Shown: positions 22,998-33,075, numbered from the stretch's first letter. The stretch: DNA of 40,624 bases from Gammaproteobacteria bacterium (GCA_020341735.1 CP070833.1:1405818-1446441), one strand, 5' to 3'. The notes: generated by a model from the letters alone, not told the origin. Numbers and translations are program-made.

Positions 22998-23105
22998 GTT
23001 TTTACCTCGGGTTAGGCCTCCATGCACCCCGATCGGAAACCCCGGCTTGCGCCCGGGCACCCGTCCGAACGTGACGGTGCATGTGTGGTTTATTGCGAAA
23101 AAGAA
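22998..23105 (-). promoter_or_regulatory. rpsB 5' leader (possible S2 autoregulatory region)
   Basis: If transcription starts just after the -10 at 23112-23117, the rpsB mRNA has a leader of about 105 nt. It contains GC-rich inverted repeats (GCCCGGGCGC then GCCGGGG around 23040-23060) and a GAGGT ribosome-binding site shortly before ATG. S2 is known to repress rpsB-tsf through its leader in E. coli. The length and position agree, but I did not verify the conserved fold. Confidence 0.4.
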
Positions 23106-23121
23106 GCGCGCTTTATACCAT
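23093..23121 (+). promoter_or_regulatory. Candidate map promoter
   Basis: Plus-strand TTGCGA (23093-23098), 17-nt spacer, TACCAT (23116-23121), each with four of six consensus bases. It overlaps the -10 of the divergent rpsB promoter, so the two might exclude each other. A start here would give a leader of about 90 nt before map. The match is modest. Confidence 0.35.
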
Positions 23122-23140
23122 ATCGCCCCTCTCGGGACAA
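23112..23140 (-). promoter_or_regulatory. rpsB promoter, sigma70 type
   Basis: Read on the minus strand: -35 TTGTCC (23135-23140), 17-nt spacer, -10 TATAAA (23112-23117), followed by a GC-rich start region (GCGCGC) typical of growth-rate-regulated ribosomal promoters. It sits about 115 nt upstream of the rpsB ATG in the divergent rpsB/map gap. Confidence 0.65.
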
Positions 23141-23215
23141 TCTCCCCTGACTTTATAAATCAAGTAATTGCGGACAAGGTCATCGTCGTGGATGAGGTCC
23201 GCCATCGGTGAATAG

Positions 23216-23983
23216 ATGACCGTCACGCTCAAGAATAGAGAAGAACAGGATTGCATGCGTACCTCGGGAAGGATGGCGGCGGAGGTACTGGATATGATCG
23301 GCGAGCACGTGGCACCCGGTATCTCCACCAACGAACTGGACGCCATCTGTCACGATTACATAGTCAACCGCCAGCGAGCCATTCCGGCACCGCTTGACTA
23401 CCGCGGCTTTCCGAAGAGCATCTGTACGTCTGTGAATCACGTCGTGTGCCACGGCATCCCCGGAGAGCGGGTTCTGAAAAATGGCGATTTCCTCAACATC
23501 GACATCACGGTCATCAAGGATGGATTCCACGGCGACACCAGCCGGATGTTCTTTGTGGGCAAACCGACGGTGGCGGGACAGCGCGTCGCTAAGGTATCTC
23601 ATGAGGCCATGAAAATCGGTATCGAAATGGTCGCCCCGGGCGTTCGGCTCGGCGATATCGGCCACGCGATACAACAACATGTCGAATCACACCGATGCTC
23701 CATCGTGCGCGAGTACTGCGGGCACGGCATCGGTCGCGAATTCCACGAAGATCCCCAGGTCCTTCACTATGGCAGGTGCGGGACCGGCATGGAGCTGCAG
23801 TCGGGCATGACTTTCACCATCGAGCCGATGGTGAACGCGGGCCGCCGACACGTGAAGCTCCTGCCCGACGGGTGGACTGTCGTTACCAAGGATCACTCCC
23901 TTTCGGCGCAATGGGAGCATACTGTGCTGGTGACCGAGGACGGCCATGAGGTGCTGACTCTCGGTGCCTCCGGAGAGATTTGA
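23216..23983 (+). CDS. map: Methionine aminopeptidase, type I
   Basis: Removes the initiator methionine from nascent proteins with a two-metal active site. The 255-residue product shows the type I series. HGIPGERVLKNGDFLNIDITV contains the first His and first metal Asp, and DGFHGDTSRMFFVG the second Asp. HGIGREFHEDPQVLHYG contains a metal His, MTFTIEPMVNAG a metal Glu, and WEHTVLVTEDG the last Glu. All five ligands are present. It is divergent from rpsB, and its last 20 nt overlap the annotated start of glnD. The ATG has only a weak ribosome-binding site. Confidence 0.97.
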   Translation: MTVTLKNREEQDCMRTSGRMAAEVLDMIGEHVAPGISTNELDAICHDYIVNRQRAIPAPLDYRGFPKSICTSVNHVVCHGIPGERVLKNGDFLNIDITVIKDGFHGDTSRMFFVGKPTVAGQRVAKVSHEAMKIGIEMVAPGVRLGDIGHAIQQHVESHRCSIVREYCGHGIGREFHEDPQVLHYGRCGTGMELQSGMTFTIEPMVNAGRRHVKLLPDGWTVVTKDHSLSAQWEHTVLVTEDGHEVLTLGASGEI

Positions 23984-26636
23984 CACCCAAGTGGAAAGCC
24001 TTCATTCAACCGAACCTGTCGCACTGCCAGACGAGCTTGCGGACATCGGCATGTCGCTGCGAGCCTTTCGCCGGGTGCTCGACAACGGTGCTGCCGGGTT
24101 GTCGCAACGATTCGACGGCGAAGAGCCGGTAGAACACCTGGTCCGCGACCGCGCCCGGCTGGTCGATAACGTACTGCGACGCGCCTGGCAGCTCCATGTA
24201 CGTCACCATGCGCAAGACCTGGCATTGGTTGCGGTAGGCGGCTACGGCCGGGGCGAACTCCATCCCTGCTCGGACATCGACATCATGGTCCTGCTGCCGG
24301 AATCTGCCGGCGGAGACTGGCAGGAAGCGGTGGAGGGCTTCCTGACTTTCCTGTGGGACATCGGACTCGAGGTTGGTCACAGCGTGCGCAGCGTGGATGA
24401 CTGCCGGGCGCAAGGCAGCGCGGACATCACCGTTGCCACAACGCTCATGGAGGCACGCTTGCTCGCCGGTCCCCAGGCGCTGTTCGAGACGATGAGGAGT
24501 GCGGTGGGTCCGGACCGGATCTGGAACACCCGTGACTTCTTCGAAGCCAAACTGAAGGAACAGGCACAACGGCATCATCGTTACCACGATACCGCCTATA
24601 ACCTGGAACCCAACGTCAAGGGCAGCCCGGGCGGACTCCGGGACATCCAGATGGTGGGCTGGGTGGCGAAACGCCACTTCGGAGCAGAAAACTTTCATCA
24701 GCTTGCCCAGCAGGGATTCCTGACCGATTACGAGTACCGGAAACTCCTTGCGGGCCAGTCATTCCTGTGGCGCATCCGTTGGGCGCTGCACTCGATTACG
24801 GGCCGCCGAGAAGACCGACTGCTATTCGATCATCAGATCGCGATCGCCCGCATGTTTGGCTACGAAGATGCGACTTACACCCTGGCCGTCGAGCAGTTCA
24901 TGCAGAAGTATTACCGGACTGTGATGGAACTCAGCCGCCTCAACGAGATGCTGCTGCAACTCTTCCAGGAGGCGATACTGCTGGATCCGGAAGCCACGCC
25001 GGAGCCCATAAACGTGCGCTTTCGCGTGCGCAACGGTTTCCTCGAGGCCACAGCTTCGGATGTCTTCGAACACAACCCATCCGCACTGCTGGAGATATTC
25101 AAGATCCTGCAGGAGAATCCTGAACTGCGTGGTGTTAGCGCCGGGACCATCCGGCTGGTCCGCAAGGGTCGGCACTTGATCGATGAGGAATTCCGTCAGA
25201 ACCCGCGCCATCACCGGCTTTTCCTGGACATCATCGGCGCCCCGGCCGGCGTCACCCACGAACTCCGCCGCATGAACCGCTACGGCATCCTGGGCCGTTA
25301 CATCCCCGCGTTTGGCCGCGTCGTAGGGCGGATGCAGTACGATCTATTCCACGCCTATACAGTCGACGCCCACACCCTGTTCGTGGTCAGCAATCTACGC
25401 CGCCTCGCCCTTACCCGCTTCGATGATGAACTTCCCGCACTGAGCCGGATCATGCAGTCATTGCCCAAGCCCGAGCTGGTCTACCTCGCCGGATTATTCC
25501 ACGACATCGCCAAGGGCCGCGGCGGCGACCATTCCGAACTCGGGGCGGTCGACGCCGAGGCGTTCTGCCTCGAGCAAGGCCTGTCCCGCTACGATGCACG
25601 CCTCGTCGCCTGGCTCGTGCGCAACCACCTGATCCTGTCCATCACGGCACAGAAGAAAGACATCAATGATCCCGACGTCGTCAGGGAGTTCGCCGGCACC
25701 GTAGGTGACCAGAATCACCTGGACTATCTGTATGTATTGACGGCAGCCGATGTCCGCGCCACGAATCCGAAATTATGGAACTCCTGGAAAGCCTCCTTGT
25801 TCTCCGAGTTCTACGAGTCCACCAAGCGGGCGCTGCGGCGCGGCCTGGAAAACCCGATCGACAAGGATGAACTGATCGCGGAAACGCAGCAGGAAGCGCT
25901 GCGATTCTTGCGTGCGCGACGGATCCGCAAGCGCAAGACGAGCAAGACCTGGCAACACCTCACCGAAGAGTATTTCCTGAGACACACGCCCGAGGAAATC
26001 TCCTGGCATACAGAGCAACTCGTCAAGCACGGCGGCGCCAGCGCGCCGGTCACAGTCGCCGTCAAACAGGAAACCGCGCGTGGTGGCACGGCAATACTCG
26101 TATACACGATCTACTCCCAGCGGAACTTCGCCGGAGTGACGGCCGTGCTCGATGAACTTGGACTCAACATCGTCGACGCCGGCGTAACGCCGACGGCGGA
26201 CGGGCACAGTCTAGATACCTATCTCGTGCTTGAAAACGACGGCACGCCCATCGACGATCCTGACCGGATGAAACAGATCGAGCGCGCGATCACAAAGACC
26301 GTACTTTCTCCGGGCCAGGCCACCCTCGCCGTGACCAGGCAGGCGCCCAGGCAGGTCAGGATGTTTTCCACACCGACACGAATCACGTTCAGCAAAGACG
26401 CCCGCGGCCGGACATTGATGGAACTGATAGCCGGGGACAGGCCCGGCCTGTTGTCCGAGGTCGGTAAGGTATTGCTGGACGCCGACCTCGAAGTTCATAC
26501 CGCCAGGATCATGACCATAGGCGAACGTGCCGAGGATGTATTCTGCATCAGCGACGCGCATGAGCAACCGCTCGATGAAAAGGCGTGCGAGAATCTGCAA
26601 GAAAGACTGCATTCAGCGCTGGACAATCCGCGCTGA
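23964..26636 (+). CDS. glnD: Bifunctional PII uridylyltransferase / uridylyl-removing enzyme
   Basis: Nitrogen sensor that adds UMP to PII proteins (GlnB/GlnK) when glutamine is low and removes it when glutamine is high. The product is 890 residues if it starts at GTG 23964, or 881 from GTG 23991. Ribosome-binding sites are similar and weak for both. The nucleotidyltransferase domain has VGGYGRGELHPCSDID with Asp104 and Asp106, the HD domain has FHDIAKGRGGDHSELG near 511-525, and two ACT domains (about 705-780 and 815-890) bind glutamine. Domain order and length match the family. glnD-dapC-dapD adjacency is common in gammaproteobacteria. Confidence 0.96.
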   Translation: MPPERFDTQVESLHSTEPVALPDELADIGMSLRAFRRVLDNGAAGLSQRFDGEEPVEHLVRDRARLVDNVLRRAWQLHVRHHAQDLALVAVGGYGRGELHPCSDIDIMVLLPESAGGDWQEAVEGFLTFLWDIGLEVGHSVRSVDDCRAQGSADITVATTLMEARLLAGPQALFETMRSAVGPDRIWNTRDFFEAKLKEQAQRHHRYHDTAYNLEPNVKGSPGGLRDIQMVGWVAKRHFGAENFHQLAQQGFLTDYEYRKLLAGQSFLWRIRWALHSITGRREDRLLFDHQIAIARMFGYEDATYTLAVEQFMQKYYRTVMELSRLNEMLLQLFQEAILLDPEATPEPINVRFRVRNGFLEATASDVFEHNPSALLEIFKILQENPELRGVSAGTIRLVRKGRHLIDEEFRQNPRHHRLFLDIIGAPAGVTHELRRMNRYGILGRYIPAFGRVVGRMQYDLFHAYTVDAHTLFVVSNLRRLALTRFDDELPALSRIMQSLPKPELVYLAGLFHDIAKGRGGDHSELGAVDAEAFCLEQGLSRYDARLVAWLVRNHLILSITAQKKDINDPDVVREFAGTVGDQNHLDYLYVLTAADVRATNPKLWNSWKASLFSEFYESTKRALRRGLENPIDKDELIAETQQEALRFLRARRIRKRKTSKTWQHLTEEYFLRHTPEEISWHTEQLVKHGGASAPVTVAVKQETARGGTAILVYTIYSQRNFAGVTAVLDELGLNIVDAGVTPTADGHSLDTYLVLENDGTPIDDPDRMKQIERAITKTVLSPGQATLAVTRQAPRQVRMFSTPTRITFSKDARGRTLMELIAGDRPGLLSEVGKVLLDADLEVHTARIMTIGERAEDVFCISDAHEQPLDEKACENLQERLHSALDNPR

Positions 26637-26655
26637 CCATCGGAGGTCCCAGATC

Positions 26656-27852
26656 GTGAACCCGCTGCTGCAGCGTTTGCATCCATACCCTTTCGAGCGA
26701 CTGGCGGAGCTCAAAGCGAATCTACGACCGCCGTCGGACCTGTCCCACATCCCCTTATCAATAGGCGAACCAAGACACCCGCCGCCGGGATTTGTGGGTG
26801 AAGCTCTCTGCAATGCCCTGAGCGCACTGGGCACGTATCCCGTAGCTCTCGGACTGGAAGAACTGCGGATCGCAATTGCCGACTGGTTGTCGCGAAGATT
26901 CACGCTACCTGCAACGATGATCGATCCGGCTACCATGATCCTGCCGGTGAACGGGACGCGGGAAGGCCTGTTCTCGTTTGTCCAGGCGGTCGTCGATCCA
27001 GCCGCCGCTCAGTGCGTATTGATGCCGAACCCTTTCTATCAGATCTACGAGGGAGCCGCGCTGCTTGCTGGAGCTGAACCGGTCTATCTTCCGACACTCG
27101 AGGAGAACGGTTACCTACCGGACCTGGAATCCGTCCCGGCCTCGACCTGGGACCGCTGCGCGGTACTCTTCCTTTGCAGCCCCGGCAATCCAACCGGGGC
27201 CGTCATGGATGCGGATTTTCTCGCCCGCGCAATCGAGTTGGCCGATCAACACGACTTCGTCATCGCTTCGGACGAATGTTATTCGGATATCTATCTGGAT
27301 GAGTCCTCGGCCCCGGTGGGCCTGCTGGAAGTCTGCCGGGATCTCGGCAGAGATGACCTGCAAGGCTGCGTGGTCTTCCACAGCCTGTCGAAACGGTCGA
27401 GCGTACCGGGTCTGCGGTCGGGCTTCGTCGCCGGCGATGCGGAAATCATGGCCGGCTACCGACTCTACCGGACCTATCACGGTTGCGCGGTGCCGAACGC
27501 CGTTCAACTCGCCAGCATCCCGGCCTGGCAGGACGACGCTCATGTCCAAGTCAGCCGCAGCCTGTACCAGGAAAAGTTCGACGCCGTGCTGCCGCTGCTC
27601 GATGATGTTCTTCCTGTGGCCAGGCCTGCCGCTGCTTTTTACCTCTGGGTCGCTACCCCGGTGGACGACGAGCGCTTTGCGAGAGAGTTGTTCGCCACCA
27701 GGAACGTGACCGTGCTCCCGGGACGTTACCTGTCCAGGTCCGTGGACGGCATCGACCCCGGCGAGAATCGCGTGCGAATCTCCCTGGTCGCGACCACTGA
27801 TGAGTGCGTCGAGGCGGCCGAGCGCATCCGGGACTTCTGCAAGGAACTCTGA
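26656..27852 (+). CDS. dapC: Succinyldiaminopimelate transaminase
   Basis: PLP-dependent fold-type I aminotransferase; most likely converts N-succinyl-2-amino-6-ketopimelate to N-succinyl-L,L-diaminopimelate for lysine and peptidoglycan. The product is 398 residues. [15 protein letters not shown] is the characteristic DapC N terminus. [22 protein letters not shown] and [15 protein letters not shown] with Schiff-base Lys246 follow. I chose GTG at 26656 because GGAGGT lies 8 nt upstream and the family N terminus starts there. Position directly before dapD supports DapC over other class I aminotransferases (AspC-like, DapL), though substrate choice is inferred from neighbours and family resemblance. 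Confidence 0.92.
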   Translation: MNPLLQRLHPYPFERLAELKANLRPPSDLSHIPLSIGEPRHPPPGFVGEALCNALSALGTYPVALGLEELRIAIADWLSRRFTLPATMIDPATMILPVNGTREGLFSFVQAVVDPAAAQCVLMPNPFYQIYEGAALLAGAEPVYLPTLEENGYLPDLESVPASTWDRCAVLFLCSPGNPTGAVMDADFLARAIELADQHDFVIASDECYSDIYLDESSAPVGLLEVCRDLGRDDLQGCVVFHSLSKRSSVPGLRSGFVAGDAEIMAGYRLYRTYHGCAVPNAVQLASIPAWQDDAHVQVSRSLYQEKFDAVLPLLDDVLPVARPAAAFYLWVATPVDDERFARELFATRNVTVLPGRYLSRSVDGIDPGENRVRISLVATTDECVEAAERIRDFCKEL

Positions 27853-28682
27853 TGAAAGACGCTGACCTCCATCCGATCATTGACGCTGCTTGGCAAGATC
27901 GGGCATCGCTGTCACCCGATGCCGCCCCTCATGACGTACGCATCGCCGTCGAACACTGCATCACCCTGCTGGACCGGGGGGAAGCTCGCGTCGCAGAACC
28001 GGCGGCTGACGGCTGGCAGGTCAACGAATGGTTGAAGAAGGCCGTGCTGCTGTACTTCCGGTTACATCCCAACCAGTTGATCGATGGCGGCTACACGAAG
28101 TTCTTCGACAAGGTGCCGCTTAAACACTCGGAATACAGCGAGACGGACTTCGTCAGCGATGGCGCGAGGATCGTGCCACCCGCCGTGGTCCGCCGCGGCG
28201 CCTACGTCGCCCGGGACGCGGTTCTGATGCCGTGCTACGTGAATATCGGCGCCTGGGTCGGACCCGGCACGATGGTGGACACTTGGGCCACTATAGGCTC
28301 ATGCGCGCAGATCGGCGCCGGGGTCCACATCTCGGGTGGAGCCGGCATCGGTGGTGTACTGGAGCCCCTTCAGGCGGCTCCGACGATAGTCGAGGACGGC
28401 TGTTTCATCGGAGCCAGATCGGAGATCGTCGAGGGTGTCATCGTGGAACGTGGCGCGGTCGTCTCGATGGGCGTGTTCATCGGTCAGAGTACGCGGATCT
28501 ATGATCGCGAGAGGGATGAGATCGTCTTTGGCCGGGTGCCCGCCGGGGCCGTGGTCGTTCCTGGAAACCTTCCGTCGGATGACGGTCGCTACAGCCTCTA
28601 TTGCGCCGTAATCGTCAAACGCGTCGACGAGAAGACCCGCGCCAAGGTGAGCATCAACGAACTGCTACGCGCGGCTCGCTAA
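27852..28682 (+). CDS. dapD: 2,3,4,5-tetrahydropyridine-2,6-dicarboxylate N-succinyltransferase
   Basis: Succinylates tetrahydrodipicolinate, the step before DapC, committing the cell to the succinylase branch of DAP/lysine synthesis. The 276-residue product has a helical N-terminal domain ([15 protein letters not shown] near 57-71), then a left-handed beta helix of hexapeptide repeats. These include [24 protein letters not shown] and [16 protein letters not shown] (substrate-binding loop), and [11 protein letters not shown] lies near the end. The ATG shares one base with the dapC stop (TGATG). It converges on phoU with only 3 nt between stop codons and no visible terminator. Confidence 0.97.
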   Translation: MKDADLHPIIDAAWQDRASLSPDAAPHDVRIAVEHCITLLDRGEARVAEPAADGWQVNEWLKKAVLLYFRLHPNQLIDGGYTKFFDKVPLKHSEYSETDFVSDGARIVPPAVVRRGAYVARDAVLMPCYVNIGAWVGPGTMVDTWATIGSCAQIGAGVHISGGAGIGGVLEPLQAAPTIVEDGCFIGARSEIVEGVIVERGAVVSMGVFIGQSTRIYDRERDEIVFGRVPAGAVVVPGNLPSDDGRYSLYCAVIVKRVDEKTRAKVSINELLRAAR

Positions 28683-28685
28683 GCG

Positions 28686-29408
28686 TCAGATCTCCTGGTC
28701 GAGGGCCTTCGTCTTGACATGACGTACGTCCTTCCCCTGGACGATGAAGACAACGTACTTGGCGATATTCTTGGCGTGGTCGCCGATGCGCTCCAGTGCC
28801 TTGATCACGATCACCAGGTCGGCGGCGACCTCGATCAGCGAGGGGTTCGAGATCAGCGCCGCGTGAATATTACGCAACGCGGTCTTGTACTCCGCGTCCA
28901 GACGGGCATCTGCCTGCGCAGCCTGGATCGCCTTCTCCTCATCCGCCTCGTCAAGCGCTTCCACTGCTGACTTCAGCAGGCCAGCCGCCAGGGCACCCAT
29001 GCTGCCTGCGGCAATGGAGAACGCCTCGATAACTTCAGAGTCATCCTTAACTCGGCGCCTGGCGATCTTGGCGATCTTCTTGGCTTCGTCACCGCAACGC
29101 TCCAGATCGGTCACCGCACGTGTGATCGCCATGATCGCTCTCAGGTCCATGCCCATCGGCTGTCGCTTGGCGAGAACATTTAGCACAAGCTCTTCTGCCT
29201 CGATGTCGTAGCGATTGACGTCCTCCTCGCGTCGGACCACCGTCTGGGTTCTCTTGCGGTCTTTCTCCGTAAAGGCATCTACGGCCTGCCCGATCTGATC
29301 GACAACCAACCCTCCCATCTCGAGCAACAGGGTCCGCAGCCGATCCAACTCAGCGTCGTAGGCTCGGACAATGTGTCCTTCTGTGAACTCTGACTTCTGG
29401 TCGCTCAA
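28686..29408 (-). CDS. phoU: Phosphate transport/signalling protein PhoU (copy 1)
   Basis: Peripheral regulator linking the PstSCAB transporter to PhoR, and needed to keep the Pho regulon off when phosphate is plentiful. The 240-residue product has two PhoU repeats, each a three-helix bundle with Glu/Asp-rich metal-binding motifs (ERCGDEAKKIAKIA near the middle, ERIGDHAKNIAKYV near the end). The start is TTG at 29406-29408 with GAGGAG 6 nt upstream. It is the last gene of pstSCAB-phoU, 30 nt after pstB. A second, clearly different PhoU is encoded at 36493-37218. Confidence 0.95.
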   Translation of the reverse strand: MSDQKSEFTEGHIVRAYDAELDRLRTLLLEMGGLVVDQIGQAVDAFTEKDRKRTQTVVRREEDVNRYDIEAEELVLNVLAKRQPMGMDLRAIMAITRAVTDLERCGDEAKKIAKIARRRVKDDSEVIEAFSIAAGSMGALAAGLLKSAVEALDEADEEKAIQAAQADARLDAEYKTALRNIHAALISNPSLIEVAADLVIVIKALERIGDHAKNIAKYVVFIVQGKDVRHVKTKALDQEI

Positions 29409-29438
29409 TGCAGGCTCCTCGGGACGGCATGCGGCCGA

Positions 29439-30341
29439 TCAGCCGAATCTTCCCGTGATGTAGTCTTCGGTCAGCTTGTGGCTCGGATTGGTGAAGATCT
29501 TGTCCGTTTCGTCAACCTCCACAAGATACCCGAGGTGGAAGTACGCTGTCCGTTGCGAAACCCGTGCCGCCTGTTGCATGGAGTGGGTGACGATGCAGAT
29601 CGTGTAATTCTCCTTGAGTTCGTCGATTAGATCTTCGATCCGGGCCGTGGCAATCGGGTCGAGCGCCGAACAGGGCTCATCCATCAGTATCACCTCAGGG
29701 GAAACCGCTATCGCCCTGGCTATACAGAGACGCTGCTGCTGCCCGCCTGACAGTCCGGTTCCGGGCTGGTCCATGCGATCCTTGACCTCTTTCAGGAGAC
29801 CGGCCCGTTCCAGACTGGTGTGCACTATCTCGTCGAGTTCTACTCTGTCTCGTGCCAAGCCGTGGATCCGGGGACCGTAAGCGACGTTTTCGTAGATGGA
29901 CTTCGGAAAGGGATTGGGTTTCTGGAAGACCATGCCCACTCGCGCCCGAAGAGGCACAACGTCAATCCTCGAATCGAGGATGTCCTGGCCATCCAGCTCG
30001 ATGCGGCCGGTGACCCGGGCAATGGCAATCGTGTCATTCATCCGGTTCAGACACCGCAGGAAGGTCGACTTGCCGCAACCGGACGGTCCGATCATAGAGA
30101 TGACTTCATGGCGGCCGATGTCCAGATCGACGCCAAAGATCGCTTGTTTATTCGCGTAGAAAACATCTACGGACCGACAGGTAAAAACCGGATCATCATG
30201 TGTGATCACGCCGACCGTGCTGTCGGGCACGTCGGAACTGCGATCGGTGCCAAACAGAGACGACGCTGTCTTTCGGGTCGCGGCTTGTGCTGACTGCTCG
30301 GACCGCGCCTTCTTGTCTCGGCTCATCGTGGCGGCTTCCAT
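29439..30341 (-). CDS. pstB: Phosphate ABC transporter ATP-binding protein
   Basis: ATPase that powers phosphate import by PstA/PstC. The 300-residue product is longer than E. coli PstB (257) because of a polar N-terminal stretch of about 45 residues with no recognisable domain. Walker A is GPSGCGKST (85-93), the Q-loop [20 protein letters not shown] (138-157), the ABC signature LSGGQQQR (197-204), and Walker B VILMDEP (217-223) followed by [18 protein letters not shown] provides the switch His. An internal ATG at codon 6 is a possible alternative start. It is 33 nt from pstA and 30 nt from phoU. Confidence 0.97.
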   Translation of the reverse strand: MEAATMSRDKKARSEQSAQAATRKTASSLFGTDRSSDVPDSTVGVITHDDPVFTCRSVDVFYANKQAIFGVDLDIGRHEVISMIGPSGCGKSTFLRCLNRMNDTIAIARVTGRIELDGQDILDSRIDVVPLRARVGMVFQKPNPFPKSIYENVAYGPRIHGLARDRVELDEIVHTSLERAGLLKEVKDRMDQPGTGLSGGQQQRLCIARAIAVSPEVILMDEPCSALDPIATARIEDLIDELKENYTICIVTHSMQQAARVSQRTAYFHLGYLVEVDETDKIFTNPSHKLTEDYITGRFG

Positions 30342-30374
30342 GAACTGATTCCCGTCAATGTTAAGGTCATAGCA

Positions 30375-31703
30375 TCACCATCGTCTCTCGAACCGGCGGC
30401 GTAGATAGATGGCCAGCGCGTTCATGGCGATCAGGAAAGCGAGCAGCACCAGGATCGCCGCCGATGTCCGCTCGACGAATGCCCGTTCCGGAGAATCTGC
30501 CCAGAGATAGATCTGCACAGGCAGAGCCGTGGCCGGATCCATGAAACCCTGTGGCACGTCCACGATGAACGCGACCATGCCTATCATCAACAGAGGCGCG
30601 CTCTCACCAAGGGCACGCGCCATACCGATGATGGTTCCTGTCAACATCCCGGGGATGGCCAGCGGTACTACATGATGAAATGTGGCCTGCATTTTCGACG
30701 CTCCCATGCCGAGTGCGGCTTCACGGATCGACGGGGGCACCGAAGTCAGTGCCGCACGGCTGCTGATGATAACTGTCGGCAGGGTCATGACGGCAAGTAC
30801 CAGTCCGCCGACTAACGGGGCTGATCTCGGCATCCCGAAAAAGTTCAGAAACACGGCGAGCCCGAGAAGGCCAAAAACGATTGACGGTACAGCTGCAAGA
30901 TTATTGATGTTGATCTCGATCAGGTCTGTCCACCGATTCCTGGGCGCGAATTCATCAAGGTAAACGGCGGCGGCCACCCCGATCGGAAACGACAGCAGCA
31001 GGGTGACGACCAGCATATAGAAAGACCCCTTCACTGCTCCCCAGATACCAGCCATCTCCGGGTCCCGGGAGTCACCCCTCGTCATCAGCGCTTTGTTCCA
31101 GCGCTTGTGAATCCTGCCCTGCTCTATCAAGGTGTCCACCCAGCCAATCTGGAGGTCGGACAGCCTCCGTTCCGATTCCGGAAGTGAACGATCGATGCGC
31201 CCCTTCATCAACATATCCAGATCCCCACTGGCCGGAACTTCCAGCGTCAGCGTCTGGCCTACCAGTGAGGGATCCTCCATCACCAGGCCCTGGATTTGAA
31301 AAGGCGCACCGTTGCTGACCAGCGCGACGAGCTTCCGTCTTTCTGTGCGCCCCGACGCATCCGGAAAGATAATCTGAAGCGACCCGCGGACAAGCCGGTT
31401 ATAGTCGGCGAGACGAAGCACCTCGGCATCCCTGCTGCCCTCCGGGTCGATGACTCCAGGGTCGAGATAGACATCAAGGGTGATAAATGTCTGGCGGAAA
31501 GCCGGGTAACCTTTAGCCAGGATACTGGCCATCAACACGACCAGGAACAGGATTCCGACGACGACCGAGATCAGCCCGTAGGCCCGGAAACGTTTCTCTG
31601 CCCGATAACGTTTCCGCAGGCTGGCATGGACCTTGTCCATCGCCCGGCTGGCTGTTTTCGAGCCGGCGCCCTTCTCCCTTTTCGCGTTACTCGTATTGCT
31701 CAC
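30375..31703 (-). CDS. pstA: Phosphate ABC transporter permease PstA, long form
   Basis: Inner-membrane permease of the high-affinity phosphate importer. The 442-residue product is well over E. coli PstA (296). A basic cytoplasmic N terminus (about 1-40) and TM1 (about 43-63) precede an extra domain of roughly 160 residues, expected in the periplasm (about 65-225). Then come the usual core helices with the EAA-type loop (ALTSVPPSIREAALGMGASK). The GTG start at 31701-31703 lies within the end of pstC (17-nt overlap). Long PstA/PstC forms occur in Pseudomonas and relatives, so the extension is family-typical, but its function is unclear. Confidence 0.94.
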   Translation of the reverse strand: MSNTSNAKREKGAGSKTASRAMDKVHASLRKRYRAEKRFRAYGLISVVVGILFLVVLMASILAKGYPAFRQTFITLDVYLDPGVIDPEGSRDAEVLRLADYNRLVRGSLQIIFPDASGRTERRKLVALVSNGAPFQIQGLVMEDPSLVGQTLTLEVPASGDLDMLMKGRIDRSLPESERRLSDLQIGWVDTLIEQGRIHKRWNKALMTRGDSRDPEMAGIWGAVKGSFYMLVVTLLLSFPIGVAAAVYLDEFAPRNRWTDLIEININNLAAVPSIVFGLLGLAVFLNFFGMPRSAPLVGGLVLAVMTLPTVIISSRAALTSVPPSIREAALGMGASKMQATFHHVVPLAIPGMLTGTIIGMARALGESAPLLMIGMVAFIVDVPQGFMDPATALPVQIYLWADSPERAFVERTSAAILVLLAFLIAMNALAIYLRRRFERRW

Positions 31704-33075
31704 GGTATTTCCTTACTACGGTGAGCGCGATCACGTTGAGAATCAGCGTGGCCACGAATAGGACCAGTCCCAGGGCGAAAGCGGCCAGCGTCTTGGGACT
31801 GTCGAATTCCTGGTCCCCGACCAGCAGCGTGACAATCTGGACCGTTACCGTCGTCACTGCCTCAAGCGGATTGGCGGTCAGGTTGGCAGATAAGCCCGCC
31901 GCCATGACAACGATCATGGTCTCGCCGATGGCCCGAGACACGGCGAGCAGCAAGCCGCCGACGATCCCGGGCAACGCGGCGGGAAAAATCACCTGGCGCG
32001 TGGTCTCCGACTTCGTCGCCCCCAGTGCGTATGCTCCGTCCCGCATCGCCTGAGGCACTGCGTTGATCACGTCATCAGACAGGGAAGACACGAATGGTAT
32101 GATCATGACCCCCATCACCAGTCCGGCGGCTAACGCACTCTCCGAAGCGACGCTCAGCCCAAGGGACTCGCCGAAGCCCCTGATCTCCGGTGCAACCACA
32201 AGAGCCGCGAAGAACCCGTAGACTACGGTAGGGATCCCCGCGAGAATCTCGAGCAGCGGTTTGGCGACGCTTCTAACCGCACGCGGGGCGTATTCGGATA
32301 GATAGATAGCCGTCATCAGTCCGATCGGCGCGGCGACCAGCATTGCGATGCCTGCGATCAGGAGAGTGCCCGCGAATAACGGCACTGCACCGAATGCACC
32401 GGACCCTCCCACCTGATCCTCCCTGATCGCGGTCTGAGGGCTCCATTCGAGGCCAAAAAGGAATTCCGTTACGGGCACGTACTGGAAGAAACGGATCGAC
32501 TCGAAAAGTACAGACAGGACGATGCCGACCGTCGTGAAGATCGCGATCGTGGAGCAGGCGACGAGGGCCACTCTCACCACGCGCTCAATCCGGTTGCGCG
32601 CACGCAGCTCCGGACGGATCAGCCTCCACGCAAACAAGAATCCCAGGCCGGTGAGTCCGGCGACGAGCAGTGTCCTTATCCAGCGGAATGTGGTCTCGAG
32701 GGAGAGCCAGTGCTCAGCGGCTTCGCTGATCTCCGGCGACACGGCGCTGCTGACGAAGTTGCCGGCCACCAGATTCTTGACGTCGTTCATGATCAGTCCG
32801 ACGCGCTCGGGCGGGAGTTCCTGAATCTCGGCCGGGAGTTCCCGAGACACGAGTTCAGACAAGATGGCGGGTTCCAGGGACTGCCAGACAATCAGCAGTA
32901 ACAGGGCGGGGACCGCGACCCAGATCGCGGTGTAGAGACCATAGTGACCGGGCAAAGAATGCAGCGACTTTACGCCGCCGTGGGCATCAGCGATGCCAAA
33001 AGCTCGCTTGCGCCCCAGCAGAAACCCTGCTGCGCTAAGCAAGGCGACAAACAACAGTAGTGTCGAAGCGGTCAC
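31687..33075 (-). CDS. pstC: Phosphate ABC transporter permease PstC, long form
   Basis: Partner permease to PstA. The 462-residue product is longer than E. coli PstC (319). An N-terminal module of about 170 residues with three predicted membrane helices (about 1-20, 46-64 and 130-150) and an intervening hydrophilic loop comes before the canonical first helix (STIAIFTTVGIVLSVLFESI). The core has GAVPLFAGTLLIAGIAMLVA, LAGIPTVVYGFFA, and the EAA loop AVPQAMRDGAYALGATKSE. The GTG start at 33073-33075 has a G-rich ribosome-binding site just upstream. It overlaps pstA by 17 nt, so translation is probably coupled. Confidence 0.94.
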   Translation of the reverse strand: MTASTLLLFVALLSAAGFLLGRKRAFGIADAHGGVKSLHSLPGHYGLYTAIWVAVPALLLLIVWQSLEPAILSELVSRELPAEIQELPPERVGLIMNDVKNLVAGNFVSSAVSPEISEAAEHWLSLETTFRWIRTLLVAGLTGLGFLFAWRLIRPELRARNRIERVVRVALVACSTIAIFTTVGIVLSVLFESIRFFQYVPVTEFLFGLEWSPQTAIREDQVGGSGAFGAVPLFAGTLLIAGIAMLVAAPIGLMTAIYLSEYAPRAVRSVAKPLLEILAGIPTVVYGFFAALVVAPEIRGFGESLGLSVASESALAAGLVMGVMIIPFVSSLSDDVINAVPQAMRDGAYALGATKSETTRQVIFPAALPGIVGGLLLAVSRAIGETMIVVMAAGLSANLTANPLEAVTTVTVQIVTLLVGDQEFDSPKTLAAFALGLVLFVATLILNVIALTVVRKYREQYE

